Below are positions 1 through 10,645 of a stretch of DNA of 64,000 bases, piece after piece (the stretch's first letter is position 1; the number at the start of each line of letters is the position of its first letter). The stretch lies in the NCBI GenBank assembly GCA_027627225.1, contig CM051034.1:19397480-19461479 (forward strand). Reading direction: 5' to 3'. The notes beneath the pieces were generated by a model. The model was not told the DNA's origin, did not search any database, and worked only from the letters and a program-made list of their open reading frames with translations. The position numbers and the translations under genes are program-made. The stretch comes from Congeria kusceri (taxonomy: Eukaryota > Mollusca > Bivalvia > Myida > Dreissenidae).

Positions 1-2090
1 TAGTAATTGTAAATTTAGTTAATTCAATTCTTTTGTTCATATTCTAGATTATGTGTTTTAGACTTTTTGAATAAATATTGTTTATAATAGAATATACAAT
101 GATGAAACAAACTTTAATTTTAATGTTTTATGTTCAAAAGTTATGGAACTAATTTTATATATTGCTTGTATTTTGTATCTAAGAACTTTTTAAAGTTTAA
201 TTGGAGTATCTTCTTTAGGTTCTCAATAATTATTTAAAAATATTTTTAAAAAGGTATCTCTGAAAAAAAATCCAGCTTAATTTTTTATGGGGGTAGTGTT
301 AAAAACTGTTTTAATTTTTCAAATTTGCATGGTAAAGTTTATTTGTTTTGCCTTCATTGCGTGGCTTATAGTCCAATAATAAAATATATTATGGTTTAGA
401 TTCAGAACATGCATAAAATAAGCAAGTTTATTACATTTTGTGTATGGCTTCCAAAAAATAGAACAGGAAAATTCTCATTGATCATAAATATAATAAGCAA
501 TATGAGTACATATTACTTCCATATAAATTCATTCAGGAATAATTGTTGATTATTTTCATAATATATGTTCAATATACAATTCATAAATGTCTATTTATAT
601 GAAGTTTATGAAATATTAATAAAGTATTTCACTTGTAAAGATGCCTATAGCTTTTCAGTTTTTGATGTGTTTAGCAAAAGAGGGGTTATGGTAATTAAAA
701 AACTATATCTGACAAACCAAATGGTAAAATCTCCCAAAATTTTGCAGGAGAGTCCAGATATGAATGCCCTTCAAGAAAATAATATCATTTGTGGTGTTCT
801 AGACATTGAGTATTATGGGTTGAATACCTTAATGAGAGTTTGTATAAGCAGGAAAATTCAACATGTACATATTTTTAAAAACTTCAAAAAGCTGTTACTG
901 TTAATTCCTCTTAATTGGTGGCATACTTCTGCATAAGATAATCTGATACTTTTTGCCGCAAAAATTTGACTTATTAAACTTTTCATTAAAATTACGCAGT
1001 TTTCATGAAACTGTTTTAGTCCACTTTTCTTACGGTCGCAACATTAGTGGAAAATTTCAGGCTCGTACCTTGAGCTGCATACGATAACTTTGAAATATCG
1101 TACTATTTTTGGAAAAGAAGTATAATATTTTCTTGAAAATTTGGAAATGTTCCTGAAAAAAAAATTGTCGCCATAGTTTAACTTTTCATATTTGTTTCAT
1201 AAATAACAATATTTTGCGAAAAAAATAAATAGATTATCTTAAGCAGTAGTGGACACTTATTTGACTTTTTTTGTCATGATCAATTTTTAGGAAAACGTTA
1301 AAAACTTCCGCGAAACATGTAACTAAACGTGAACATATACGAAAATATAAAAGTCCATTATTCGTTTAACAGTATTGAAACCAATTATTAAGTCTGAAAG
1401 AGCTTAACATTTTCTGTAGTATAATGAAATGCCTGATTACATTGCAAAAAGTATATTTTACTTATGCTAGATGTCAATACTGGAATGAAGAGTGTGGTAT
1501 AAATATTGTAAGAGCACGATAATTGTGAAGTTATTTAAAATAGCGCGGTAACCGATACAAGCATAACATGAAAGCTTTAAAGCGAGTATTTAATCAAGGT
1601 AAAAAAATAAAAGAATATATTATGAAATAAAAATTATAACAACACTGCGTCTTATTAATGGTGTTGCAATAATAAGTAAATCTACCAAAATGTTTAGTAT
1701 AATAAACTCAAAATTAAATAAGCATTTAGAATACCAAAAGTTAAATCTGTATAGTCTTACCGTACGATGTTTCCCACCAGCGGTTAATGCTTATCACCGT
1801 ATACGAGTGCATTAATATAGTAGCATTGACCAGGTCCGTAAATTAATTAACCGCATCGATTACTTTGATGAACAATATATGAATTGATTACACCAATTTA
1901 TTATCGACAGACAATTCAATTGCTGATGCATGGTAACTGATGACATTAGTAACTTTCAATAGTGTCACATAGTTGTTGTCACGTTAATGTCCTAGCATGT
2001 AACATTTAACTTCATAGGATGTTCTATTGTTTGTTTGTACATTCGAACAATTGTTTGTGCATACAAATGTTTGCCTTTAAAACATTTGGG
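1..2090. other. AT-rich DNA without a recognisable gene
   Basis: Open frames here are short and of low-complexity AT-rich composition. The longest (565-936, +, 123 codons) resembles no family I know and has no visible splice or promoter context. I see no RNA gene or terminal-repeat element. Confidence 0.5.
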
Positions 2091-2467
2091 GTCATATTCC
2101 AGAAACATCTGAAGTTTATCTTAAAATATTTTCACTGAAGTTCCCATTTATATAAGATAATATTTTAAAAACTACTTTTCTTAAATTAATAAATCCAATT
2201 ACAGTTAATTAAATAGCAGTTAATAATAAGTTGATAATTAGTGAACACTAAGCAAAATTTCACGTACACATGGAATACAATGCTAAAGAAAATGATGATC
2301 TTAAATTAATAAATCCAATTACAGTTAATTAAATAGCAGTTAATAATAAGTTGATAATTAGTGAACACTAAGCAAAATTTCACGTACACATGGAATACAA
2401 TGCTAAAGAAAATGATGATTTTAAGGCTAAGGCTAAGATTTTACTTAAGATGTTTCTGGAATATAAC
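2091..2467. mobile_element. MITE with ~20-bp terminal inverted repeats
   Basis: The left end (GTCATATTCCAGAAACATCT) and the reverse complement of the right end (GTTATATTCCAGAAACATCT) match at 19 of 20 positions. The element is about 377 bp, AT-rich and non-coding, and part of its interior is duplicated (separate entry). I found no clear target-site duplication, so the superfamily is open. Confidence 0.65.
2180..2419. repeat. Perfect 120-bp tandem duplication
   Basis: Bases 2180-2299 and 2300-2419 are identical as far as I can read. The duplication lies inside the MITE at 2091-2467. Zero divergence implies a very recent event or an assembly artefact. Confidence 0.9.
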
Positions 2468-2600
2468 CGCTGATGTATGTTTTTGTTTCTTGGTTCATTA
2501 AACGCCTATAAATACGTTCGCATTTTATGGGAACACAGACAAACAGGGGATATATTACACAGCATTCTATACACTGTATCAATAAGGAAAATACATGACT

Positions 2601-2880
2601 CGAGGGCTGAACGGAAAACTTTTGTACCTCACTTTTTTTCCAAAAATCACTTTTTTTTTGCATTTTTTGTCATTTCTACTACTTACACATATGACATAAA
2701 AATATTATGACCATATTCCTAATTTAAACCCCTTAAACCCCTTAGTGCAAACATGTTGGTAACTCAAATGTCCCATTTCAGAAAATGGAAAACTGTCGTA
2801 ACTTGAGTTACAGACAGTTTACCATTAAGTTTGTTCCTACATGAAAGTTAAATCTAAATGGAAAACTGTACTCAAAATGA
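2601..2880 (+). repeat. Dispersed repeat end with GGAAAACTGTCGTAA-type motifs
   Basis: Begins with CGAGGGCTGAACGGAAAAC. The motif GGAAAACTGTCGTAA recurs near 2788, with a related copy near 2860. An inverted partner of the same end sits at 8461-8754, so the two may be related element ends. Confidence 0.5.
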
Positions 2881-3139
2881 GTTATCTAATGAATGAACTT
2901 TGTTGTTCTAATGATGTCATAAATATGATGATGTCATTAAACTTAACAATAGAAATAAATGTTTTCAGAACCAAATAAATCAGACAAGCATATATATATT
3001 ATACTTTTAACAGCTAAAACATGCAGGTGAGTTGTTTAACATATTAAAACAAAACAATTCAGCAAAGATGGAGTTTAAAGCCAAACCTGTTTGATTAATT
3101 AATCAATTCATTTTTAAGTTGCAAACTAAAACAATCTTA

Positions 3140-3340
3140 ATCAAAAATGATACCTAAAATCATGTTGATTCATTAAAGAACATGACAGCCAATGGGTGGG
3201 GCTCACAGTTTTATCGACTTTAAATATTATATTAACTTTGAAAATCTTTGTAACCACTTCCATGGGATTTTGAAATAATTTAACAGGAATGTTTCTTAGG
3301 TGACCCTTTACCAAATTCCCTAAAATCATTTTGATTTTTA
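3140..3340. repeat. Diverged unit of the ~150-bp 'CCTTGGGTGACC' tandem family
   Basis: Shares the order 'TTTGAAATAATTT..., CAGGAATGTTTCTTAGGTGACC..., CCAAATTCCCTAAAATCATTTT' with the array at 4330-6220. It is split from that array by the composite element at 3341-4326, which suggests insertion of that element into an older array. Confidence 0.55.
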
Positions 3341-4326
3341 GCTGGACTATTTGAAGAATAGGTGAGCTATCTTACTACTCCTGGCGTCGGCGTCGACGTC
3401 CGCGTCTGAATTAGTTAAAGTTTTTATTCAAAGTTCTTGTAACTTCAAAACTACATTAGTTATTCACTTGAAACTGGAATATACCTTAGTCATCAACTTT
3501 AGTATCAGGGGTAACATTCCCCATAACTCTGTTTAACTTTTGTATTTTGACAGAGTTATGACCCTTTTTCACTTAGATTTTCTGGTTAAGGTTTATACTC
3601 AAAAGTTTTGTAACTTTGTAACTTTAAAACTACATAAGTTATTCATCTGAAACTTGGAATCAACCTTTGTCATCAACTCCAATATCAGGGGCAACATTCC
3701 CCATAACTCTTTTTGTATTTTGACAGAGTTATGCCCCTTTTTCATATAGATTTTCTGGTTAAAGGTTATATTCATAAGTTTTGTAACTTCAATACTACAT
3801 AAGCTTTTCACTTGTATTTTGACAGAGTTATGCCCCCATTTCACTTAGATTTTCAGTTTGAAGTTTATATTCAAAACTACGTAAGTTATTCACCGGAAAC
3901 TTGGAACTAACCTTTGTCGTCAACTTTAGTATCAGGGGCAACATCACCCATAACTGTTTAGTATTTTTTGACAGAGTTATGTCCCTTTTTCACATAGATT
4001 TTCTGGTTAAAGTTTATATTCATATGTTTTGTAACTTCAAAACTACATAAGTTATTCACTTGATCCTTGGAACTAGCCTTTGTCATCCAACTCTAGTATC
4101 AGGGGCGACATTACCCATAACTCTGTTTTGTATTTTGACAGAGTTATGCACACTTTTCAAATAGATTTGTGGTTAAAGTTTTTGTTCCAAATGTTTAAAC
4201 TATACAAGGCTTCACTTAACAGTTTTGTATTTTAAAAAATTTATGCCCCCTCCACTATCCAAAATATGTACCAACTGAAATACTTCGAATAGTCGAGCGC
4301 GCTGTCCTCTGACAGCTCTTGTTTTT
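3341..4326. mobile_element. Composite element with inverted ends and ~160-bp tandem core
   Basis: The ends are inverted: GCTGGACTATTTGAAGAATAG at the left, CTTCGAATAGTCGAGC at the right (4282-4299). The right end is followed by a hairpin, GCTGTC-CTCT-GACAGC, and TCTTGTT. The core holds about five diverged copies of a ~160-bp unit marked by 'CAACTTTAGTATCAGGGG', 'CCCATAACTCTGTTT' and 'GACAGAGTTATG'. Non-autonomous elements with tandem cores are known in bivalves (pearl and Helitron-derived types); placement there is inference. A related copy is at 38,384-39,090. Confidence 0.6.
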
Positions 4327-5324
4327 AAACACAGCCACCAAGGGTGGGGCAGTTTTCCTAATGTATGTTTTTATTGAAAAGTTCGAAAATCTGAAACCAC
4401 TTGGGGGATTTTTTTTATAATTTCACAGAAATGTTCCTTGGGTGACCATCTACCAAATTCTTGGAAATCATTGGATACGTTAAAAAACATGGCCATCTGG
4501 AGCGGAGCAGTTGTTTTTTATGATTGTATTACAAACTTTAAAAATCCTCTCTTCAACCACTAAACCAAATTTTGAAATGGAGATATTCCCAGGTTGCCCA
4601 TCTACCATATTGCTCTAAATCATTTTGAATTGTTACAAAACAAAGCCCCCAGGGGGCGGGGAAGATTTCCTTATATAACATTTTTAAACACTTTGCACAT
4701 CTTCCCTGCAACCATTTTTGAGATTTTGATAATATTTCACAGAAATGTTCCTTGCATGACTTAACCAATTTCCTCCAAATTATTTTTAATTTTTAAAAAA
4801 ACATTCCCGCCTTAGTGGGCATGACAGTTATCCTCATTTGGCTATCTGAACTAAGCCAAGCTATAAGAACTTTGAAAAATCTTGTTCTTTGAATTCACTT
4901 GTGGGATTTGAAATAATTTTACATAAATGCATCCTTTATTCCTGAATTTGTTTAATCATAAAACAAATCACCAATAAGCATGGTTACTATATTACAGGGC
5001 AATTTGTTCTTATATGTCTCTGTTGAAAACTTTGAAAATCTTGTCTGACACCACCTGATGGATTTGAAAATAAATTTCAGGGATAGCAAAGTTATTTGTC
5101 TTTATTGCTCAGGTTGTCCAACAGCATGAACGGACAAGTGAAAATTTGACAGAATTTAAAACTGTAAAAGCTGTGAAAACACCATCGGAACCTGGTCAAT
5201 CATTTCACATGGTTTTTGCTCTCTTTTGTTACTCTAATTAAGTGGCCATGTTATCAATTACGAGACAATAATCTGCTTAACACTTCAAGGGCGTAGCCAA
5301 GTGACACCTGACTGGACATAGCAG

Positions 5325-5430
5325 AACAGAACAGAAAAGATATTTTATTAAGACTTGTACATGGTACATCGTCTACAATAAATGAATATAAGTATACATA
5401 TATATAAAGTATAGCCTTTTTGGAATATTT
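5325..5430 (-). mobile_element. 3' tail fragment of a LINE
   Basis: On the minus strand this reads GTAGACGATGTACCATGTAC, then AAGTCTTAATAAAATATC and a CTTTTCTGTTCTGTTCTG tail. That parallels the 3' end of the plus-strand LINE at 7960-8025 (GACGATGTACACTGTACAAG, then a CTTGTCT tail). It is only the extreme 3' end, as expected from incomplete target-primed reverse transcription. Confidence 0.6.
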
Positions 5431-5735
5431 AGCTTTTTCACTGTTTATTCTAATCATGTTTTATTAAAAACCATGCAATTAGTTACCGTTTTTTTCAGCG
5501 TTTAATTTATACATATTTTTTTGAAATTGGAACTGAAACAATTGTCCAGTTTAGACAGGGAAATGGTTTTCAGATGGTTCAGTTTAGAAAGACTTCATTA
5601 TATATAATTATTCTACTGACAAGTTGCAGACGACTTTTTAAAAAACAGACAAGTAAGGCAATATCAGCCATATATTATATATTCGCTACCCCTGACTTTA
5701 CAGAAATGTTCCTTGGGTGACCCTCTACTTGAATC

Positions 5736-6031
5736 CGGACAAAAGCCCTCCTGGACAAAAGCCCGCTCATTGCTTTTCACACCCCGAGCATAAGCCCGCT
5801 GGTTGAAATTACACCTCGGACAAATGCCCACTCAAAATATGAATGACTCAAGTATTTGGAATTACGTGCGACGTCCTAATTAACGAAGAATGCACTTAGT
5901 TTGTGTTAAATTGTGACAATTAGGTGTAATTTCAACGAGCTGGTACTTTCTGGGTCGTCAAAATTACGAGCAGGCTAATGTCTTGGTTGTGAAAAACAGT
6001 GCAGGATTTTTTTCTGGGGGGCTTTTGTCCG
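5736..6031. mobile_element. MITE, ends CGGACAAAAGCCC
   Basis: The left end CGGACAAAAGCCCTCC and the right end GGGGGGCTTTTGTCCG are inverted copies. Subterminal regions also pair: 'GCTTTTCACACCCCGAGCATAAGCCCGC' near the left end against a diverged inverse near 5965-6000. It interrupts the CCTTGGGTGACC array between 'CCCTCTACT' and 'CTACCATATTC', so it inserted after that array formed. Confidence 0.7.
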
Positions 6032-6197
6032 CATTTTCTTCTACCATATTCTTTAAAATCATTTTGAATTTACACAATATTAGCAACAAGTATTCCTCCT
6101 TTGACTAAATTGAAAATGTGGAACAATTTCTTGTCAGAAACCACTGTTTTAATCTCAAAGTAATTTCAAAGAAACGTTCATTGAGTGACCAAAATAT

Positions 6198-7799
6198 TTG
6201 GACTTGTTAAAAGACATTGCCGTTGTCTGTCATTTTCAAAATTTTACTTCAAACAGATATAAATATATTAACGAAAATAAAAGATTATATGTCATTTACG
6301 TTGATATCATGAAATGTTTTGATACTGTATATAGAAATGCATTGTTGCTAAAAATGTTCAAATGTGGCATTGAAGGTAAATTATTAAGAATAATAAAAAA
6401 TATGTACCAAAATGTTAAGTCATGTGTTAAGCATTGTTCATCATATTCAGAATATTTTAATTATGCTGTAGGTCTACGCCAAGGCGAAGTTATGTCCCCA
6501 TTGTTATTTTCTTTATTTATAGAGGATTTAGAACTATTTTTGCCGAATGAGGCTACTTCCGGTTTAAGTATTGATGATATTGTACTGATATTGTTACTAT
6601 TTGCCGACGATATGGCAATCATAGGTAAATCTCCAGAAGAAGTGCAAAACCATTTAAATCTTTTATATAATTATTGTAATTGTTGGGGATTAAAGGTAAA
6701 TACTAATAAAACTTAAATAATGGTGTTCCGCAAACGAGGAAGACTATTGCCATCTGACAAATGGACATATGACGGTCAGCAAATTGAAGTAGTAAACGAT
6801 TTTAACTATTTGGGAACTGTTTTTAATTATACTGGAAATTTTAATTTGAACCAAGAACATTTATGTGGTAAAGCACTAAAAGCAATGAATATCTTATTTA
6901 ACAAATGTAAAGAGTTTGACCTTAAGCCCAAAACACAATACCAACTGTTCGATGCTTTTGTTGGGTCTATTCTGAATTACGCATGTGAGGTATGGGGTAA
7001 TACAAAGTCAAAAGAATTGGAAACGGTGCACTTAAAGTTCTGTAAACGACTATTAAACGTTAAACAAAATGTTTGTAATGCTACAGTCTATGGCGAATTA
7101 GGTAGATACCCACTTTTTGTTCATCGATACGTAAGGATTGTTAAATACTGGTTTAAAATTACCCAAACTGAAAATATTATTATAAAATCCATATATTTGC
7201 AAGCTTTACACGATTGCCACAACGGACGTTCAAACTGGGCTTTAAATCTTAAAAAGCTGTTAGACAATTACGGTTTGTCTTACGTGTTTAATAATCCAAG
7301 CTCTGTTGATGTTAATACATTTATAACGCACTTTAAAAATGTTGTAATTGATACATATAAACAAGAGTGGTTTAGATCTGTTGTTAATAGTCCTGTTTTA
7401 GATATGTATCGTGTATTTAAGCCTATTTTCAATTATGAATACTATTTAGATTTGCTACCTAAAAAACTAAGACATTATGTCACAAAGCTTAGAACTTCGG
7501 CTCTGCCACTGATAATTCAAACTGGAAGATATGCTGGTCAGAATATCCCAAGAAACGAACGCTATTGTCTTTGTTGCAATGAATTAGATGTGGAAGATGA
7601 GTTTCACTTTGTCTGTAAATGTTCTTCATACTCTGTTCTTAGGCGAAACTATTTAAAGCAATGTTATTACAATAGACCTTCTGTTTACAAATTCCACCAA
7701 TTGTTAAATACAACTAATACATGCGAACTTATTAAGTTAGCAAAATTTGTAAAAGAAGCACTAATTATAAGAAATAATTGTCTTAATGTTGTGACATAA
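6198..7799 (+). pseudogene. Truncated non-LTR retrotransposon reverse transcriptase
   Basis: Two stretches in one frame (6198-6713 and 6717-7799) are separated by a TAA at 6714-6716, probably from a lysine codon. The first part carries RT motifs: 'VDIMKCFDTV' (motif A), 'GLRQGEVMSPLLFSLF' (motif B) and 'LLFADDMAI' (catalytic FADD, motif C). The second holds thumb and connection sequence and a C-terminal zinc-knuckle-like 'CLCCNELDVEDEFHFVCKC'. The 5' part, including the endonuclease, is absent: homology begins near 6225 inside the tandem array. This is a dead-on-arrival copy of a CR1/Jockey-like LINE; the clade was not determined. One stop and otherwise good frame suggest moderate age. Confidence 0.85.
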
Positions 7800-8025
7800 C
7801 TATAAGTAGTTATCTCCCATAGAAATTACGAATGTACACTATACTTATTTATATTAAGCTTTTACAAAAAAAAATATATGTACATGATTGTTAATTTGAT
7901 TGTATTTGTTATTATTGTATTCATTATAACGTGACCAAATGTATGTATGTAAAATATTTTAGTGTTTAGACGATGTACACTGTACAAGTCTTAATAAATA
8001 TTTGTCTTGTCTTTGTCTTGTCTAT
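7800..8025 (+). mobile_element. 3' UTR and tail of the LINE at 6198-7799
   Basis: Non-coding AT-rich sequence follows the RT stop and ends 'CTTAATAAATATTTG' plus repeats of TCTTG (TCTTGTCTTTGTCTTGTCT). Short tandem tails of this kind are typical of CR1/L2-type LINEs. The same tail in reverse is at 5325-5430. Confidence 0.65.
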
Positions 8026-8227
8026 AAACAGCCAATTAAACATGTACAATCCACTATGATCTTTAAACTCAGGTTAGAGGCGTAGTGCTATCTTGGCCCT
8101 CTTGTTCCAGAGTAAGGCTAAGATAAGACTAAAGTAGTTTCTTTGACACCAGGGCCAGATCCCATCACTATTATAATCATAAAACAAATAATAACTGTTG
8201 CTTCTTGTAACTAACATGCAAGTTGTA

Positions 8228-8262
8228 TTATTATCATCATTATTATTATTATTATTATTAAC
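8228..8262. repeat. (ATT)n microsatellite
   Basis: Interrupted ATT/ATC trinucleotide run of about 30 bp. Confidence 0.85.
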
Positions 8263-8460
8263 TTTGTACACCTTTCTAAACTCTGTATTGTGTTTTATGA
8301 TATTAAGGACAATGCGTTTCTTATACCGTTACTTGAATTCTCTGCTGTTTTCTCTATTTTGTAGATCATAATTACTAAAAGATAATTAGAATGAGAATTT
8401 GTTAGCAAGTGTTAAGTAATTTTTAAGAAACAGCGTCCCATGAGCAATTTATGATGAAAA

Positions 8461-8754
8461 ATAATGAATGGAAAGTTATCATTTTTTGACTTACGACAGT
8501 TTTCCATTAATTTTCATACTGGAGTTTGAACAGATTTCAGCGGAAAACTGTTGTAAGTTAAAAACCTTTTAATATAATGCTTAATATTACTTTTTTGCAG
8601 ACTGTAACATTTTAATAAGTAAAATAATACAATTTTATCACTTATTGGTTAAACAAAATTTATAAGCAGAATTAATTAAGTAAAGTAACAGTTTTTTCCT
8701 TCTACTGTAAAATTTTTAAAAAGTGAGTTACGACAGTTTTCCGTTCAGCCCTCG
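8461..8754 (-). repeat. Inverted partner of the repeat end at 2601
   Basis: The right edge reads GTTTTCCGTTCAGCCCTCG, the reverse complement of CGAGGGCTGAACGGAAAAC at 2601. Internal copies of TTACGACAGTTTTCC occur at about 8491 and 8727. Either the two are independent copies in opposite orientation, or they are the ends of one ~6.15-kb unit. Confidence 0.5.
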
Positions 8755-8813
8755 ATGTATATATCCAGATTGCTGATGTAGTTCTTTTTTTTTAAGTGTT
8801 CAATACGGGTTCA

Positions 8814-8823
8814 TTATATAAAT
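8814..8823 (+). promoter_or_regulatory. TATA-like box of the small gene candidate
   Basis: TTATATAAAT lies about 55 bases before the ATG at 8873. A start site near 8845 would fit TATA spacing. In AT-rich DNA this motif alone is weak evidence. Confidence 0.25.
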
Positions 8824-8872
8824 ACTGACTCGTTTTTAAGCGTCCTGTCATTTTTGCAGACTGAGGTGTTGA

Positions 8873-9068
8873 ATGGACGAGTTTCACATTCCGATTTTTA
8901 GCGATTATCACGAAACAATAATTTATCGGCAAATCAAAAACGAGGCTCGCGATGTATTGATGCAGGTAATACTGGTTTTATAGCGGTCATTTAAACTTTA
9001 TTAATTATAAAATGTTATAAAAAAAAAAAAAAATATTTACTTATTTTATTTCTTAACAGAAAATGTAA
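8873..9068 (+). CDS. Candidate two-exon micro-gene (33 aa), unrecognised
   Basis: Exon 1 (8873-8965) opens with ATG directly after an in-frame TGA and encodes MDEFHIPIFSDYHETIIYRQ followed by IKNEARDVLMQ. It ends CAG|GTAATA. Exon 2 begins after TTATTTCTTAACAG at 9059 and adds Lys, Met and TAA (9066-9068). The intron is 94 bp and the phase is 0. An AG after TTTTTGC at 8859 could instead be an acceptor, making this an inner exon of something larger. The peptide is hydrophilic, with no signal peptide or known domain. Base composition is more balanced than the flanks. It could equally be an old transposon piece. Confidence 0.25.
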
Positions 9069-9146
9069 TTATGATATATATTCAGATAGTGTGAGTTTAA
9101 TTGCTATACAATGCAATTTAGACTGAGATACTTTCTCTGAGACTGA

Positions 9147-9322
9147 ACAAGAACAAGACTTTTATTTTCACCCAAGGATATAACATATACAATTAGGGCA
9201 ATATAACAAAGCAAAATTGCTAGTAAATTAGTAACTTCCGATAATTTTTACGTTAACACAATTGTGTAGATGATAGACGGGGGGTATTTAAATAATAAGA
9301 TACATAGTCGGAACATATGATG

Positions 9323-9370
<48 letters not shown>

Positions 9371-9400
9371 GCAATAATGTGTGATCTATAATCAAAATCA
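9147..9400 (-). mobile_element. SINE/LINE-tail repeat with (AAT)n, copy 1
   Basis: Nearly identical to 30,236-30,505: both run 'AACAAGAC.TTTATTTTCACCCAAG', 'ATATACAATTAGGGCAATAT', 'GTAACTTCCGATAATTTT' and then a long AAT run and 'AGCAATAATGTG'. The GTTCT-type tail on the minus strand suggests retroposition. Confidence 0.65.
9319..9370. repeat. (AAT)n microsatellite
   Basis: About 17 uninterrupted AAT/ATA units inside the repeat at 9147-9400. Confidence 0.9.
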
Positions 9401-10645
9401 AAATACCAAAAACTTGATAAAATTATCAAAATCACAATCATTATCATATCATATTCAAAATCATCATACTAATCATAATAATCATAATAATGATAATCGT
9501 CATAGTTATCATAATCATCATAATAGTGGCATTTAAGAAACAAATAATAGTACAGTTCTATAAGAGCATTTTAATACTAGAACTGGTAAAAATAATTAGT
9601 GGTTTGTGATCATAGTTGTGCGGTGACGTATTTTCGTTTGCACGCGGCGTTTCGGGTTGAGAAATTGAAACGACTACGCGTTTTAAAAGGTTTACATTTT
9701 GCGTCAGAAATTTAATTCATTATCAATACTTAAAAGACATGTTGTTGCGAAAGACTGTGTGCGTTAGCGTGTATGGTGCTGGAGCTAGCTTTGTAACGGT
9801 TTCAGTCAACAGCAGTTATTTTTGTCATGATTTACGATTGAGTGCACCTGCACGCGAGGTCGATGTTGAACACAAAGGCAAGATGGAGGACCTATTGTGT
9901 GTGGTAATTACTCTAATCAGCTTTGCATTGCAGGATTACAATGGAGAATGCCGTTATCTGAGGGGTTAACATTAAATGACTGATGGGGCAAAAGCAAATT
10001 ATAATTTGTGTGCTGGATGAGTTTAAAGGGAAGTAACAAAAGTATAATTATTAATTTATGTACTAGAACTGCTAGATTAATTAGGATAAAGAAACAGGAT
10101 TGTAGGTGAAATATAGGTAACAGTTGTACTCATTTAGAATGCAACACTTGTTTCCTTAATTGAAATATAATATCAATATAGCAGGCAAAAATATTTAAAA
10201 TGTTAACACTTGTACTTGAGTGGTACCATTTTGTACTACTCTTATATAATGCTGCAATTATTTCTGTTATATGAGTATAAGTATATAGCAATCTTACGTT
10301 AATATTGACATATAATTATGCAGTTATCATTTGGTACAAATACAGAATGAAGTTATTATTTACATTGCACAGTTTATATTTTCATGCATATATTTCTAAT
10401 TAAAGTAAATAATGTGATTAGTATATACATGCAAAAATATATACATTTGTGACCAGACAAATATTTTGATATATTGATTACACAAGTGTAAACGGTCACT
10501 TATATTGAGATAATATGTAAATATGTTATGCTGTTAACAATAAAAATACATTGAAATAAAGGCAGTATTGTTACAAACTACAATATTAGAGTTGGTGTAT
10601 TAGCTGGTGGCATTGGTAAAAACAGGTAGTTAAATAGATAACTTG

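Larger units (their letters stand above)
4330..6220. repeat. Diverged tandem array, ~150-bp unit
   Basis: Units containing 'ATTTCACAGAAATGTTCCTTG' and 'GGTGACC.TCTACC' recur near 4430, 4590, 4740, 4920, 5700 and 6170, separated by segments ending 'GGGCGGGGCAGTTTTCCTTATAT'. The array is interrupted by a reversed LINE tail (5335-5425) and by a MITE (5736-6031). Confidence 0.6.

Noticed and set aside
565..936. 123-codon frame near the left edge
   Set aside because: AT-rich composition, no known domain, no splice or promoter support.
9739..9969. 76-codon plus-strand frame in a locally GC-richer patch (9,610-9,965)
   Set aside because: Could be an exon, but I found no supporting splice sites or homology; left unannotated.
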